A stretch of DNA of 64,000 nucleotides from Nocardioides iriomotensis (lineage in GTDB: Bacteria > Actinomycetota > Actinomycetes > Propionibacteriales > Nocardioidaceae), in the NCBI RefSeq assembly GCF_004168035.1, contig NZ_SDPU01000020.1, positions 372,001 to 436,000 on the forward strand, given 5' to 3'. A model generated the notes under the pieces. The model made no database searches, had not been told where the DNA came from, and saw only the letters and a list, made by a program, of their open reading frames with translations. The translations under genes were made by a program, and so were the position numbers. Positions 34,445 through 43,541 of the stretch are shown here, one piece after another. How positions within the stretch are numbered: the stretch's first letter is position 1; each line of letters opens with the position of its first letter.

Positions 34445-35863
34445 ATGGAAGTCCTGGTGACGCTCGCCCAGGTGGACCCCGTTCCGTGGGCCCGGGCCCA
34501 GATGGCGTTCACGCTGGCCTGTCACATCATCCTGGTCCCCCTCGGCGTCTCGTGGGCGTTCATGACGCTGGTCGCCAACTACCGCGCGCTGCGGCACGAC
34601 GACGCCGACGCGCTGATGCTCGCGCAGCGCTGGTCGAAGTACATGGCCGTCACGTTCGCGGTCGGTGCGGTGACCGGCACCGTGCTGAGCTTCGAGTTCG
34701 GCCTGCTGTGGCCGCGGTTCATGGGGCAGTGGGGTGAGGTGTTCGGCGTGCCGTTCGCCTTCGAGGGGATCTTCTTCTTCACCGAGGCGATCTTCGTCTC
34801 GATCTACATCTTCGGCTGGCGGCGCCTCAAGCCGTGGGCGCACTTCTGGACCGGCGTCCCCATCGTGGTGGCCGGCCTGTTCGGCGCCGCCTCGGTGGTC
34901 GCCGCCAACGCGTGGATGAACACGCCCTCGGGCTTCACGCTGAACGCCGCCGGCGACGTCGTCTCGGTCGACCCGCTCGCGGTGATCTTCAACGACGCCA
35001 TGCCCCTGCAGGCCGCCCACATGCTCGTGGCCGCGTACATGGTCGGCGGGTTCATGGTCGCCTCGGTGTACGCCGCGGCCATGCTCCGCGGCCGCCGCGA
35101 CCGGTACCACTACCTCGGCTTCGTCATCCCGTTCACCCTGGCCGCGATCGTCACGCCGGTGCAGATGGGCGTCGGTGACTCCTTGGCGCGGTGGGTCTAC
35201 AGCGAGCAGCCCACCAAGTTCGCCGCCATCGAGCTGGTGCCGAAGACCAGCTCGGACGTACCGGAGACGTTGCTCGGCAAGCTGAACGACTCCGGCACGG
35301 TGTCGGGCGGCATCCCCATCCCGGGGCTCGCGTCCTGGCTGTCGGACCCGAGCACGGGCCGGTCGACCGTCGTGCAGGGCCTGGACGCCGTGCCGGCGAA
35401 CCAACGTCCGACCACCCGGCAGGTCAACATCGTCCACCTGGCGTGGGACGTGATGGTCGGGCTCGGGACGCTGCTGTTCCTGCTGTCGGCCTGGTACGCC
35501 GCCTCGTGGCTGTTCCGTCGCCGGATGCCGCAGAGCAAGCCGTTCCTGCTGGTGGCCGCCGCCTCGGGCGTGCTCGCCGTGGTCGCGATGGAGGCGGGAT
35601 GGGTGGTCGCCGAGGTCGGCCGGCAGCCGTGGATCGTCTACGGACGGATGCGGGTCGAGGACGCGGCGACCGCGAACCAGGGCGTCTGGGCCACCTTCAT
35701 CGTCGTGTGCCTGCTCTACCTGACCGGCGCCGTCACGCTCGTGCGGGTGCTGCGTGGCATGAGCCGGCGCTTCCGCCGCGCCGGCGGATTCGTCGAGCAC
35801 GACGCGCCGTACGGGCCGAGCAGTCCGCTCGACCGGACCGAGGAGAAGGAGCCGGTGCCGTGA
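34445..35863 (+). CDS. cydA: Cytochrome bd oxidase subunit I
   Basis: A 472-residue quinol oxidase subunit with about nine helices. It has the N-terminal His ligand region MAFTLACHIILVPLG, GTVLSFEFGLLWPRFM, the Q-loop between helices 6 and 7, and the conserved VVAEVGRQPWIVYGRMR. Together with CydB it reduces O2 to water with high affinity, using menaquinol here. It follows the LuxR-type regulator and overlaps cydB as GTGA. No cydCD assembly genes are in the window. Confidence 0.96.
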   Translation: MEVLVTLAQVDPVPWARAQMAFTLACHIILVPLGVSWAFMTLVANYRALRHDDADALMLAQRWSKYMAVTFAVGAVTGTVLSFEFGLLWPRFMGQWGEVFGVPFAFEGIFFFTEAIFVSIYIFGWRRLKPWAHFWTGVPIVVAGLFGAASVVAANAWMNTPSGFTLNAAGDVVSVDPLAVIFNDAMPLQAAHMLVAAYMVGGFMVASVYAAAMLRGRRDRYHYLGFVIPFTLAAIVTPVQMGVGDSLARWVYSEQPTKFAAIELVPKTSSDVPETLLGKLNDSGTVSGGIPIPGLASWLSDPSTGRSTVVQGLDAVPANQRPTTRQVNIVHLAWDVMVGLGTLLFLLSAWYAASWLFRRRMPQSKPFLLVAAASGVLAVVAMEAGWVVAEVGRQPWIVYGRMRVEDAATANQGVWATFIVVCLLYLTGAVTLVRVLRGMSRRFRRAGGFVEHDAPYGPSSPLDRTEEKEPVP

Positions 35864-36927
35864 CCACCGCCGTCGTCCTCGTGCTGCTGCTCGCGATCAC
35901 CGCCTACGCGGTGTTCGGTGGTGCCGACTTCGGGGCCGGGCTGTGGGACCTGGCGGCCGGCGGCGCCGACCGTGGCTCGCGTCCGCGGGCCGTCATCGAG
36001 CACGGCATCGGTCCCGTCTGGGAGGCGAACCACGTCTGGCTGATCTTCGTGCTCGTGATCACCTGGACGGCCTTCCCCGAGGCGTTCGCCTCGATCACGT
36101 TGACGATGTTCGTCCCGCTCACGCTGGCGGCGCTCGGGATCGTGCTCCGTGGAGCCGGGTTCGCGTTCCGGAAAGCCGTCGTCACGACGAGGTACCGGCG
36201 CATCTTCGGGGGCGCGTTCGCCATCTCGTCGGTGCTCGTTCCCTACTGCCTGGGCGCCGTGGGAGGCGGGATCCTCTCCGGGCGGGTGCCCGCCGGCGGT
36301 CGCGCCGGCGACCCGGTGGACAGCTGGGTGAACCCCTCGTCGATCGCCGTGGGCCTGCTGGGCGTGGCACTCGTCGCCTACCTCGCGGCCGCCTACCTGG
36401 TCCGGGTGGCCGGCGCCGCGAGCGAGGCGGGGATGGTGCGGTACTTCCGGGTGCGCGCCCTCGCGGCCGGAGCCGTCGGTGTCGCCCTGGCCGTGGTGGC
36501 CCTCGTCGTGCTGAGCTCGGACGCGCCGTACGTGTTCGGCGAGCTCACCTCACGGGCCCTGCCCGTGGTGGTCGTCGCCGCGCTGGCCGCCGGCGCGAGC
36601 CTCACCCTCCTGGCCAGGGACGTGCTGCACGGGGTCCGGGTGCTGGCCGCGCTCACCGTCGCCGCGACCGTCGTCGCCTGGGGTGTCGCCCAGTGGCCCT
36701 ACCTGCTGCCCACCTCGCTGACGTTCTCCGCCGCCGCCGCGCCCAGCGGGACGCTGGCGGCGCTCCTGCTCGCCACTGTCCTCGCCGCGGTCCTCGTGGT
36801 CCCGGGCTTCGCGCTGCTCTACGTCCTGGACCAGCGCGGCGACCTCGAGGAGGAGGGAGTGCCGGACATCGCCGACACGATCGAGCCGGTGACGCCTCCG
36901 CCGGCGCGGGCCCGGCCCGCGGACTGA
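35860..36927 (+). CDS. cydB: Cytochrome bd oxidase subunit II
   Basis: A 355-residue partner of CydA with eight or nine helices. The family start AYAVFGGADFGAGLWDLAAGG and the conserved PVWEANHVWLIFVLVITWTAFPEAFA are present. The GTG start overlaps the cydA stop. The C-terminus is a charged Pro-rich tail. A CATCAC/GTGATG inverted repeat lies just downstream. Confidence 0.95.
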   Translation: MTTAVVLVLLLAITAYAVFGGADFGAGLWDLAAGGADRGSRPRAVIEHGIGPVWEANHVWLIFVLVITWTAFPEAFASITLTMFVPLTLAALGIVLRGAGFAFRKAVVTTRYRRIFGGAFAISSVLVPYCLGAVGGGILSGRVPAGGRAGDPVDSWVNPSSIAVGLLGVALVAYLAAAYLVRVAGAASEAGMVRYFRVRALAAGAVGVALAVVALVVLSSDAPYVFGELTSRALPVVVVAALAAGASLTLLARDVLHGVRVLAALTVAATVVAWGVAQWPYLLPTSLTFSAAAAPSGTLAALLLATVLAAVLVVPGFALLYVLDQRGDLEEEGVPDIADTIEPVTPPPARARPAD

Positions 36928-36942
36928 GGCGGCGAACGGATT

Positions 36943-36960
36943 CATCACTACGGGGTGATG
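36943..36960. promoter_or_regulatory. Inverted repeat between cydB and the GH15 gene
   Basis: CATCAC-TACGGG-GTGATG, perfect 6-bp arms, 15 bp after cydB and 71 bp before the glycoside hydrolase start. It overlaps a GGGGTGAT word that recurs upstream of zwf at 45024. It could be an operator or a weak cydB terminator. Confidence 0.35.
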
Positions 36961-37030
36961 CCAGGGGTCCCTCGCGTCGAGCAACGTGGACAGGTCCGTG
37001 CGACCACCCCACCCGAAGGAGGCAGGGACC

Positions 37031-38893
37031 ATGGGCCTCACCGGTTCGCCCTTCCCGCCGATCGCCGACTACGCGTTCCTCTCCAACTGCCACACCGGCG
37101 CGCTGGTCGCGCCCGACGGATCCGTCGACTGGCTCTGCACGCCGGCCTTCGACTCCCCGAGTGCCTTCGGCAACCTGCTCGACCGCGGGGCGGGGTCGTT
37201 CCGGTTCGGGCCGTACGGCATCACCCAGCCGACCGCGCGGACCTACGTCCCCGGCACGAACGTCCTCACCACCACCTGGCACACCCCGGCGGGTTGGCTG
37301 CTGGTCCACGACGCGCTGACCATGGGCCCACGCCGGGGCAACGACACGGTGACCCCGCACACCAGGCCGCCGGCGGACGACGACGCCGAGCACCTGCTGG
37401 TCCGCACCATCGAGTGCCTCGACGGGGCGGTGGAGGTGGAGCTCGTCTGCGAGCCGGCGTTCGACTACGGCCGCGAGCCCGCGACGTGGGTCGTGCAGGA
37501 CGAGGACGGGCACGTCGCCGACGCCTCGGGCGGCGGGCAGACCCTCCGTCTGGGCACCGGGCTCGCGCTCGGCGTCGAGGGCAGCGCGACGCGGGCCCGG
37601 CACGTGCTCAACAAGGGGGAGCGGGCGTGGTGCGCGCTGTCGTGGGCGGAGGGGCTCGCGCTGCCGGCCGACCTCGACGACGCCGTGCAGCGGGTCAAGA
37701 CGACCATCGCGTTCTGGCGCCGCTGGCTGGCACGCGCCCGGATCCCGGACCACGCGCTGCGGCACCCGTTGGAGCGGTCGGCCCTGGCCATCAAGGGCCT
37801 GACCTACATGCCCACGGGCGCGACCGTGGCGGCCCTCACCACGTCGCTGCCCGAGACCCCGGGCGGGGAGCGCAACTGGGACTACCGCTACACGTGGATG
37901 CGCGACACCACGTTCACCCTGCAGGCGCTGCACTACCTGAACCTGGACTGGGAGGCGGACGAGTTCATCCAGTTCGTCGCCGACGTCGAGCCGGTCGAGG
38001 ACGGCAGCCTCCAGATCATGTACGGCATCGACGGGCGACGTGACCTCACCGAGACCACCCGCGACGAGCTGTCCGGCTACGAGGGCGCCCGACCCGTGCG
38101 GATCGGCAACGGCGCCTTCGACCAGCGGCAGAACGACGTGTACGGCGCCGTGCTGGACTCGATCCTCCTGCACACCGCCCGGAGCAAGCGGCTGCCCCGA
38201 CGGCTCTGGCCGCTCGTGCAGTCGCAGGCCGAGCGCGCGCTGGCCGTCTGGCACGAGCCGGACCAGGGCATCTGGGAGGCGCGAGGCGCGCCCCAGCACT
38301 ACGTCTCCTCGAAGCTCATGTGCTGGGTGGCGCTGGACCGCGCCTCCCGCCTGGCGGGCATCCGCGACGACGAGGCGCTCAGGGCACAGTGGGCCGAGGC
38401 GGCCGACGACATCAAGTCCGACATCCTCGCCAAGGGCGTCAGCGACCTCGGCGTGCTGCGCCAGCACTACGAGACCGACGCACTGGACGCCTCGACCCTG
38501 CTCGCCGGCATGTTCGGGTTCCTGCCCGGCACCGACGAGCGGTTGCGCAACACGGTCGCGGCGATCGACCGGGACCTGACCGAGCACGGCTTCGTGCTCA
38601 GGTACCGCACCGATGAGACGGACGACGGGATGTCCGGCAAGGAGGGCACGTTCCTGATCTGCTCGTTCTGGCTGGTCTCCGCGCTGGCCATCGTCGGTGA
38701 GATGGAGAAGGCCACCGGGCTGATGGAGCGCCTGCTGCGGGTCGCCTCGCCGCTGGGCCTGTACGCCGAGGAGTTCGAGGTGGAGCGGTCCCGGCACCTC
38801 GGCAACTTCCCGCAGGCGTTCTCCCACCTCGCGCTGATCGAGGCGGCCGGGCGGATCATCCTGGCCGACTACCGGGCAGAGCTGTCGCTGTGA
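37031..38893 (+). CDS. Glycoside hydrolase family 15 (glucoamylase / trehalase type)
   Basis: A 620-residue cytoplasmic enzyme, no signal peptide, start ATG 37031 behind AAGGAGG. It has an N-terminal beta-sandwich (PPIADYAFLSNCHTGALVAPDGSVDWLC) and an (alpha/alpha)6 barrel with NWDYRYTWMRDTTFTLQAL, the catalytic-acid region DQGIWEARG and the late LYAEEFEVER with the probable base. Actinobacterial GH15 proteins of this type include trehalases and glucoamylases acting on storage glucans. With cydAB, NDH-2 and G6PD nearby, it may mobilise reserves under low oxygen. It is coupled to NDH-2 by GTGA. Confidence 0.92.
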   Translation: MGLTGSPFPPIADYAFLSNCHTGALVAPDGSVDWLCTPAFDSPSAFGNLLDRGAGSFRFGPYGITQPTARTYVPGTNVLTTTWHTPAGWLLVHDALTMGPRRGNDTVTPHTRPPADDDAEHLLVRTIECLDGAVEVELVCEPAFDYGREPATWVVQDEDGHVADASGGGQTLRLGTGLALGVEGSATRARHVLNKGERAWCALSWAEGLALPADLDDAVQRVKTTIAFWRRWLARARIPDHALRHPLERSALAIKGLTYMPTGATVAALTTSLPETPGGERNWDYRYTWMRDTTFTLQALHYLNLDWEADEFIQFVADVEPVEDGSLQIMYGIDGRRDLTETTRDELSGYEGARPVRIGNGAFDQRQNDVYGAVLDSILLHTARSKRLPRRLWPLVQSQAERALAVWHEPDQGIWEARGAPQHYVSSKLMCWVALDRASRLAGIRDDEALRAQWAEAADDIKSDILAKGVSDLGVLRQHYETDALDASTLLAGMFGFLPGTDERLRNTVAAIDRDLTEHGFVLRYRTDETDDGMSGKEGTFLICSFWLVSALAIVGEMEKATGLMERLLRVASPLGLYAEEFEVERSRHLGNFPQAFSHLALIEAAGRIILADYRAELSL

Positions 38894-40206
38894 ACGACAA
38901 CGACCCTGTGCTCGTGGTCGGCGGCGGCCTCGCCGGCGTGGGCTGCGCCCACCGGCTCGGGGACGAGGGGCACGAGGTGGTGCTGCTGGACCAGAACGAC
39001 TACCACCAGTTCCAGCCGCTGCTGTACCAGGTCGCCACGGCCCAGCTGCCGGCGGAGGACATCGCGCGCCCGCACCGCAGGATCTTCCGCGAGTACCCGG
39101 CCGTGGAGACGGTGAACTCGCGGGTGACCAAGGTGAGCCTCATCGACCGGATCGTGCAGCTCGAGGACGGCCGCTCCCTGGCCGGGTCCCACATCGTCAT
39201 GGCCGTCGGTGCGCGCCCGAACTTCTTCGGCACACCCGGGGCGGCCGAGCACGCCTTCCCGCTGTACTCCGTGCCGGACGCCGAACGGCTCCGGCTGCAC
39301 CTGCGCGACCTGCTGGCGCAGGTGGCGGCCGGCGCGAGTCCCGAGGAGGCGCCCCTGGACGTGGTGGTGGTGGGCGGCGGCCCCACCGGCGTGGAGATCG
39401 CCGGCGCGGTGACGGAGCTGATGGCGGCACTGCACAAGCACGGTCAGCTCGCCGCACCGGGACGGGTCGTCCTCGTCGACCGGGCCGACACGGTCCTCGG
39501 GGCGTTCTCGGAGAAGTCGCGCCGCTACGCCACGAAGAAGCTGAAGCGCGCCGGCGTGGAGCTCCGGCTGGGGGTCGGCGTCAGCGCCGTGCACCCCGAC
39601 CGGGTCGAGCTCACCGACGGGAGCGAGATCCGCACGAGGACCGTGGTGTGGGGCGGTGGCGAGTCCGCCGCCGAGCTGGCCGCCGACTGCGGGCCGGAGC
39701 CCGGGCGGGGCGGCCGGCTCGACGTCCTGCCCGACCTCAGCGTGCCGGGGTTCCCCGGGGCGTACGCCGTGGGCGACGTCGCCAACATCCCGGACGCGAA
39801 AGGCGTACCGCTGCCGCAGCTGGGATCCGTCGCGCAGCAGTCGGGCTTCTGGGTGGCGGACAACATCGTGCGGGAGAAGGCCGGCCGGCCGACGGAGCCG
39901 TTCCACTACAAGGACAAGGGCATCATGGCGATGATCGGTCGCAACGCCGCCGTGGCCGAGGTCGGCAAGCGCCGGCACCAGGTGGACGGACCGGTCGCCT
40001 TCGCCGCCTGGCTGGGCGTGCACGCCACGCTGCTCAGCGGCGCGCACAGCAAGACCGACGCCTTCCTCAGCTGGGCCTGGGACTACTTCGACCGCGACCA
40101 CGCCGCGATCGTCGAGGCCTCGGCCGACCCCGCGCGGATCGCCTGGGACGACGAGGAGGCCGACCGGCCGCACCTGGACCTCGGCCGACCCGGCGTGCCG
40201 TCCTGA
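38890..40206 (+). CDS. Type II NADH dehydrogenase-like flavoprotein
   Basis: A 438-residue pyridine-nucleotide disulfide-oxidoreductase-fold protein. The FAD motif is VLVVGGGLAGVGCAHRL, the NAD motif VVVVGGGPTGVEIAGAV, and the FAD-binding close is AYAVGDVANI. HQFQPLLYQVATAQL, GSVAQQSGFWVADNI and the amphipathic C-terminal region are typical of Ndh. It would feed electrons from NADH to menaquinone without proton pumping, a natural partner for the cytochrome bd encoded upstream. Confidence 0.9.
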   Translation: MNDNDPVLVVGGGLAGVGCAHRLGDEGHEVVLLDQNDYHQFQPLLYQVATAQLPAEDIARPHRRIFREYPAVETVNSRVTKVSLIDRIVQLEDGRSLAGSHIVMAVGARPNFFGTPGAAEHAFPLYSVPDAERLRLHLRDLLAQVAAGASPEEAPLDVVVVGGGPTGVEIAGAVTELMAALHKHGQLAAPGRVVLVDRADTVLGAFSEKSRRYATKKLKRAGVELRLGVGVSAVHPDRVELTDGSEIRTRTVVWGGGESAAELAADCGPEPGRGGRLDVLPDLSVPGFPGAYAVGDVANIPDAKGVPLPQLGSVAQQSGFWVADNIVREKAGRPTEPFHYKDKGIMAMIGRNAAVAEVGKRRHQVDGPVAFAAWLGVHATLLSGAHSKTDAFLSWAWDYFDRDHAAIVEASADPARIAWDDEEADRPHLDLGRPGVPS

Positions 40207-40254
40207 TTGCGCCCTGCCGTCCATCCATCGTCCGTGGCGTCCGAGGAGCAAGCC

Positions 40255-41808
40255 ATGACCGACCAGTACGACGTGATCATCATCGGGTCCGGGGCCGGCG
40301 GAGGCACGCTGGCGCACCGCCTGGCTCCCTCCGGCAAGAAGATCCTGATCCTCGAGAGGGGTGACTTCCTGCCGCGCGAGCCGCAGAACTGGGACGCGCA
40401 GGCGGTGTTCGTCGACAACCGCTACGTGTCACAGGACACCTGGTACGACAAGGACGGTCGGCCCTTCCAGCCTCAGGTCCACTACTTCGTGGGTGGCGCG
40501 ACGAAGTTCTACGGGGCCGCCCTGTACCGGCTCCGCGAACGGGACTTCGGGGACCTCAAGCACTACGACGGGCTCTCTCCGGCCTGGCCGATCAGCTACG
40601 ACGAGCTGGAGCCGTACTACAGCGAGGCCGAGTCGCTGTACCAGGTCCACGGCGCGCGCGGCGAGGACCCGACCGAGCCTCCGGCCTCGCGCGAGTACCC
40701 GTTCCCACCGGTGTCGCACGAGCCGCGCATCCAGCGGCTCTTCGACGACCTGCGCGCCGTCGGCCTGCACCCGTTCCACGCGCCCTCGGGGATCATGCTC
40801 GACGAGGCGCACCCCGAGCGCAGCGCGTGCATCCGCTGCGCGACCTGCGACGGCTTCGCCTGCCTGGTGAACGCCAAGTCCGACGCCGACGTCATCGCCG
40901 TCCGGCCCTCGCTCCTGCACGAGAACGTCACGCTGGTCCGGGGCGCCACGGTGCGCCGACTGCTGACCGACGCGTCCGGGTCGGCGGTCGAGACGGTCGT
41001 GGCCGACGTCAACGGGAGCACGGAGCACTTCCGTGGAACGCTGGTGGTCCTGTCGGCCGGCGCGGTCAACTCCGCCAAGGTCCTGCTGGCGAGTGCCGAC
41101 GAGCGCCACCCCCGGGGGCTGGCCAACGGCTCGGACCAGGTGGGTCGCAACTACATGTTCCACAACTCCCGCGCGTTCCTCGCCGTCTCCGAGGAGAGGA
41201 ACGACACCCGCTTCCAGAAGACGCTGGGGCTGAACGACTTCTACTTCGGCGACGAGGACTTCGACTTCCCGATGGGCAACCTGCAGATGGTCGGCAAGTC
41301 GTCGGCACCGATGTACCGCGGCGAGAAGCCGCTGGAGTCGAAGCTGGCACCGACGTTCGCGCTGAAGGGGGTCGCCGAGCACGCCGTCGACTTCTGGCTG
41401 TCGGTGGAGGACCTGCCCACCCCGGACAACCGGGTCACCCTGAACGCCGACGGGGACGTGGTGCTCAGCTACGTCCCCAACAACCAGGAGCCGATGGAGC
41501 AGCTCTACCGCCGGGTGAAGCGGCACCTCAGCCACCTCGGCATGAACCCGCACCACCTCATCCCGCGTGACGTCTACATGAAGAACGACATCCCGCTCGC
41601 CGGCTGCGCGCACCAGGCGGGCACGGTCCGCTTCGGCACCGACCCGGCGACGTCGGTGCTGGACGCGAGCTGCAAGGCCCACGAGCTGGACAACCTGTAC
41701 GTCGTGGACACGAGCTTCTTCCCGAGCATCGGTGCCGTGAACCCGGCCCTGACCGCGATGGCCAATGCCCTGCGCGTGGGTGACCGGCTGCTGGAGCGGC
41801 TGTCCTGA
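40255..41808 (+). CDS. GMC-family oxidoreductase with a four-cysteine cluster
   Basis: A 517-residue FAD enzyme of the glucose-methanol-choline family. The Rossmann motif is DVIIIGSGAGGGTLAHRL. The C-terminal GMC module has GCAHQAGTVRFG and NLYVVDTSFFPSIGAVNPALTAMA, giving the catalytic His and Asn. Residues 192-203 hold C-x2-C-x2-C-x4-C (C192, C195, C198, C203), unusual for the core family; it might bind Fe-S or zinc or form disulfides. GAGGAGC precedes the ATG. The substrate is unknown, perhaps a sugar or sterol. It lies 48 bp after NDH-2. Confidence 0.88.
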   Translation: MTDQYDVIIIGSGAGGGTLAHRLAPSGKKILILERGDFLPREPQNWDAQAVFVDNRYVSQDTWYDKDGRPFQPQVHYFVGGATKFYGAALYRLRERDFGDLKHYDGLSPAWPISYDELEPYYSEAESLYQVHGARGEDPTEPPASREYPFPPVSHEPRIQRLFDDLRAVGLHPFHAPSGIMLDEAHPERSACIRCATCDGFACLVNAKSDADVIAVRPSLLHENVTLVRGATVRRLLTDASGSAVETVVADVNGSTEHFRGTLVVLSAGAVNSAKVLLASADERHPRGLANGSDQVGRNYMFHNSRAFLAVSEERNDTRFQKTLGLNDFYFGDEDFDFPMGNLQMVGKSSAPMYRGEKPLESKLAPTFALKGVAEHAVDFWLSVEDLPTPDNRVTLNADGDVVLSYVPNNQEPMEQLYRRVKRHLSHLGMNPHHLIPRDVYMKNDIPLAGCAHQAGTVRFGTDPATSVLDASCKAHELDNLYVVDTSFFPSIGAVNPALTAMANALRVGDRLLERLS

Positions 41809-41819
41809 CCCGGCGCTCC

Positions 41820-43541
41820 CTAGACGGACTCGGGCTTCGTCGCCTCGCCCTCCGGCGCCGCCCTCTGGGGCGGTACCGGTGCGTCCGACGGCACCGGTGC
41901 GTCCGGCGAGACAGGCTTGTCCGCCGATGACGGAGAGGCGGTCGGCGTGGCAGCGGTGTCCCGGGCGTGGTACTCCCCGAGGAGACGCCGCTCCTCGGCC
42001 CGGCCGGGGAAGCGCAGCAGCACGATGGCCGCGCCGAGGAGGATGGCGACGATCCCCGCCAGGTAGGCCCAGTCGGCGCCGTCGAGGAAGGACTGCTTGG
42101 CTCCCGCGGTGATGGCGTCGGCGTACTGCGGGTAGCGCTGCCCGATCGCCTCGGCGGAGGCGAAGGACTTGGTCAGCTGGGCCTGGACCTGGGCGGTGAG
42201 CTCGGGGCTGGGTTTGGCCCCGGAGATGTCCGCCGTGGCGGCAGTGACGTATCCCGCGGTCAGCAGGGCACCGAGGATCGACTGCATGATCGCCCCGCCC
42301 AGGTCGCGCTGGAGGTCCGCCGTCCCCGAGGCCATCCCGGCCCGGTTCACCGGCACGGAGCCGGTCAGCGAGTGGGAGGCGGGCGTGCCGGCGAAGCCGA
42401 CGCCGGCGCCGATCAGCGCGTAGCCGAGGCCGATCGCCCAGTACGCCGTTCCCTCGTCCCACAGCAGCAGCATCGTCACGAACCCCAGCAGGCAGCTGGC
42501 GTAGCCGACGAGCAGCGTCACCCTGGAGCCCACGCTCTCGACGAGCTTCGCCGACCGTGGGGCGACGAGGACCATCAGCGCGGCGGCCGGGAGGATCGCC
42601 AGTCCGGCGTCGAACGTCGAGTACCCGAGGACGTTCTGGAGGTACTGCTGCCCGATGAACATCGCCCCCATCAGCGTCCCGAACACGATGATCCCCGCGA
42701 CGGCCGCCACCCAGAAGATCCGGCGTCCGGCGATGGCGAGGTCGTAGAGCGGGTGGGCCGTGCGGCGTTCCCGCAGGATGAACGCGGCCGCCGTCACGAG
42801 CGCCAGGGCCGCGAGGCCGATGCTCAGCCGGCCCCGGTCCGGCACGGGAGCGAAGTTGATGGCCAGCACCAGGGCCGCCACCACCACGATCGACAGCACG
42901 CCGCCCGGGTGGTCCACCGGGTCGGTGGTCTCGTTCACGTGGCTGGGCACGAACAGGACCGCGAGCGCCAGTGCGACGACCGCGAGCGGCAGGGTCACGA
43001 GGAAGACCGAGCCCCACCAGAAGCTCTCCAGCAGCCACCCCGAGAGCAGCGGTCCCAGCGCGGCGATGGCGCCGCCGATGCCGGACCACAGCGCGATGGA
43101 CCGGGTCCGGCCCGCCCCCGACCAGAGGGCGGTGATCAGCGCCAGCGTGGTCGGGTACGCCATGCCGGCGGTCAGGCCTCCGAGCACCCGGGCGGCAGTC
43201 AGCACCGTGTCGTTCGGTGCGTAGGCGGCCAGCACGCTCACCGGGATCGCGAGCGAGACGCCGAGGACGAGCATCAGCTTGCGCCCGTAGCGGTCACCGA
43301 GCCCACCAAGGTAGATCACCGACGCCGCGAGACCGAGGGAGTACCCGACGGCGATCAGGTCCAGCGTGGTCTGCGAGGAGTCGAACGCCGCCCCGATCGA
43401 GGGCAGCGCGACGTTCGCCACCGCCAGGTTCAGGTTGGCGACGGCCGCGACCAGGATCAGGGCGCCGAGGACCAGGCCCTGACGCGCCGGCGCCTGGCCG
43501 TCGCGCTCCGGCGCGGCAGCCTCCGGCGGCCCCGGGCTCAC
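41820..43541 (-). CDS. MFS drug exporter, DHA2 (EmrB/QacA) family
   Basis: About 573 residues from the GTG at 43541 (another GTG is four codons upstream). Fourteen or so membrane helices. Motif A is GLGDRYGRKLMLVLG, and the DHA2 motif-C-like region is SGIGGAIAALGPLLSGWLLE. The hydrophilic C-terminal tail is Pro/Ser/Ala-rich with repeated PVSPDAPVPSDAPVP. It is coupled to zwf by GTGA, so exporter and G6PD are cotranscribed on the minus strand. The substrate is unknown. Confidence 0.88.
   Translation of the reverse strand: MSPGPPEAAAPERDGQAPARQGLVLGALILVAAVANLNLAVANVALPSIGAAFDSSQTTLDLIAVGYSLGLAASVIYLGGLGDRYGRKLMLVLGVSLAIPVSVLAAYAPNDTVLTAARVLGGLTAGMAYPTTLALITALWSGAGRTRSIALWSGIGGAIAALGPLLSGWLLESFWWGSVFLVTLPLAVVALALAVLFVPSHVNETTDPVDHPGGVLSIVVVAALVLAINFAPVPDRGRLSIGLAALALVTAAAFILRERRTAHPLYDLAIAGRRIFWVAAVAGIIVFGTLMGAMFIGQQYLQNVLGYSTFDAGLAILPAAALMVLVAPRSAKLVESVGSRVTLLVGYASCLLGFVTMLLLWDEGTAYWAIGLGYALIGAGVGFAGTPASHSLTGSVPVNRAGMASGTADLQRDLGGAIMQSILGALLTAGYVTAATADISGAKPSPELTAQVQAQLTKSFASAEAIGQRYPQYADAITAGAKQSFLDGADWAYLAGIVAILLGAAIVLLRFPGRAEERRLLGEYHARDTAATPTASPSSADKPVSPDAPVPSDAPVPPQRAAPEGEATKPESV

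Noticed and set aside
32744-35800. A 1018-codon minus-strand open frame across the LuxR and cydA genes
   Set aside because: It spans two well-supported plus-strand genes and an intergenic gap, and has low-complexity charged composition with no recognisable domain.
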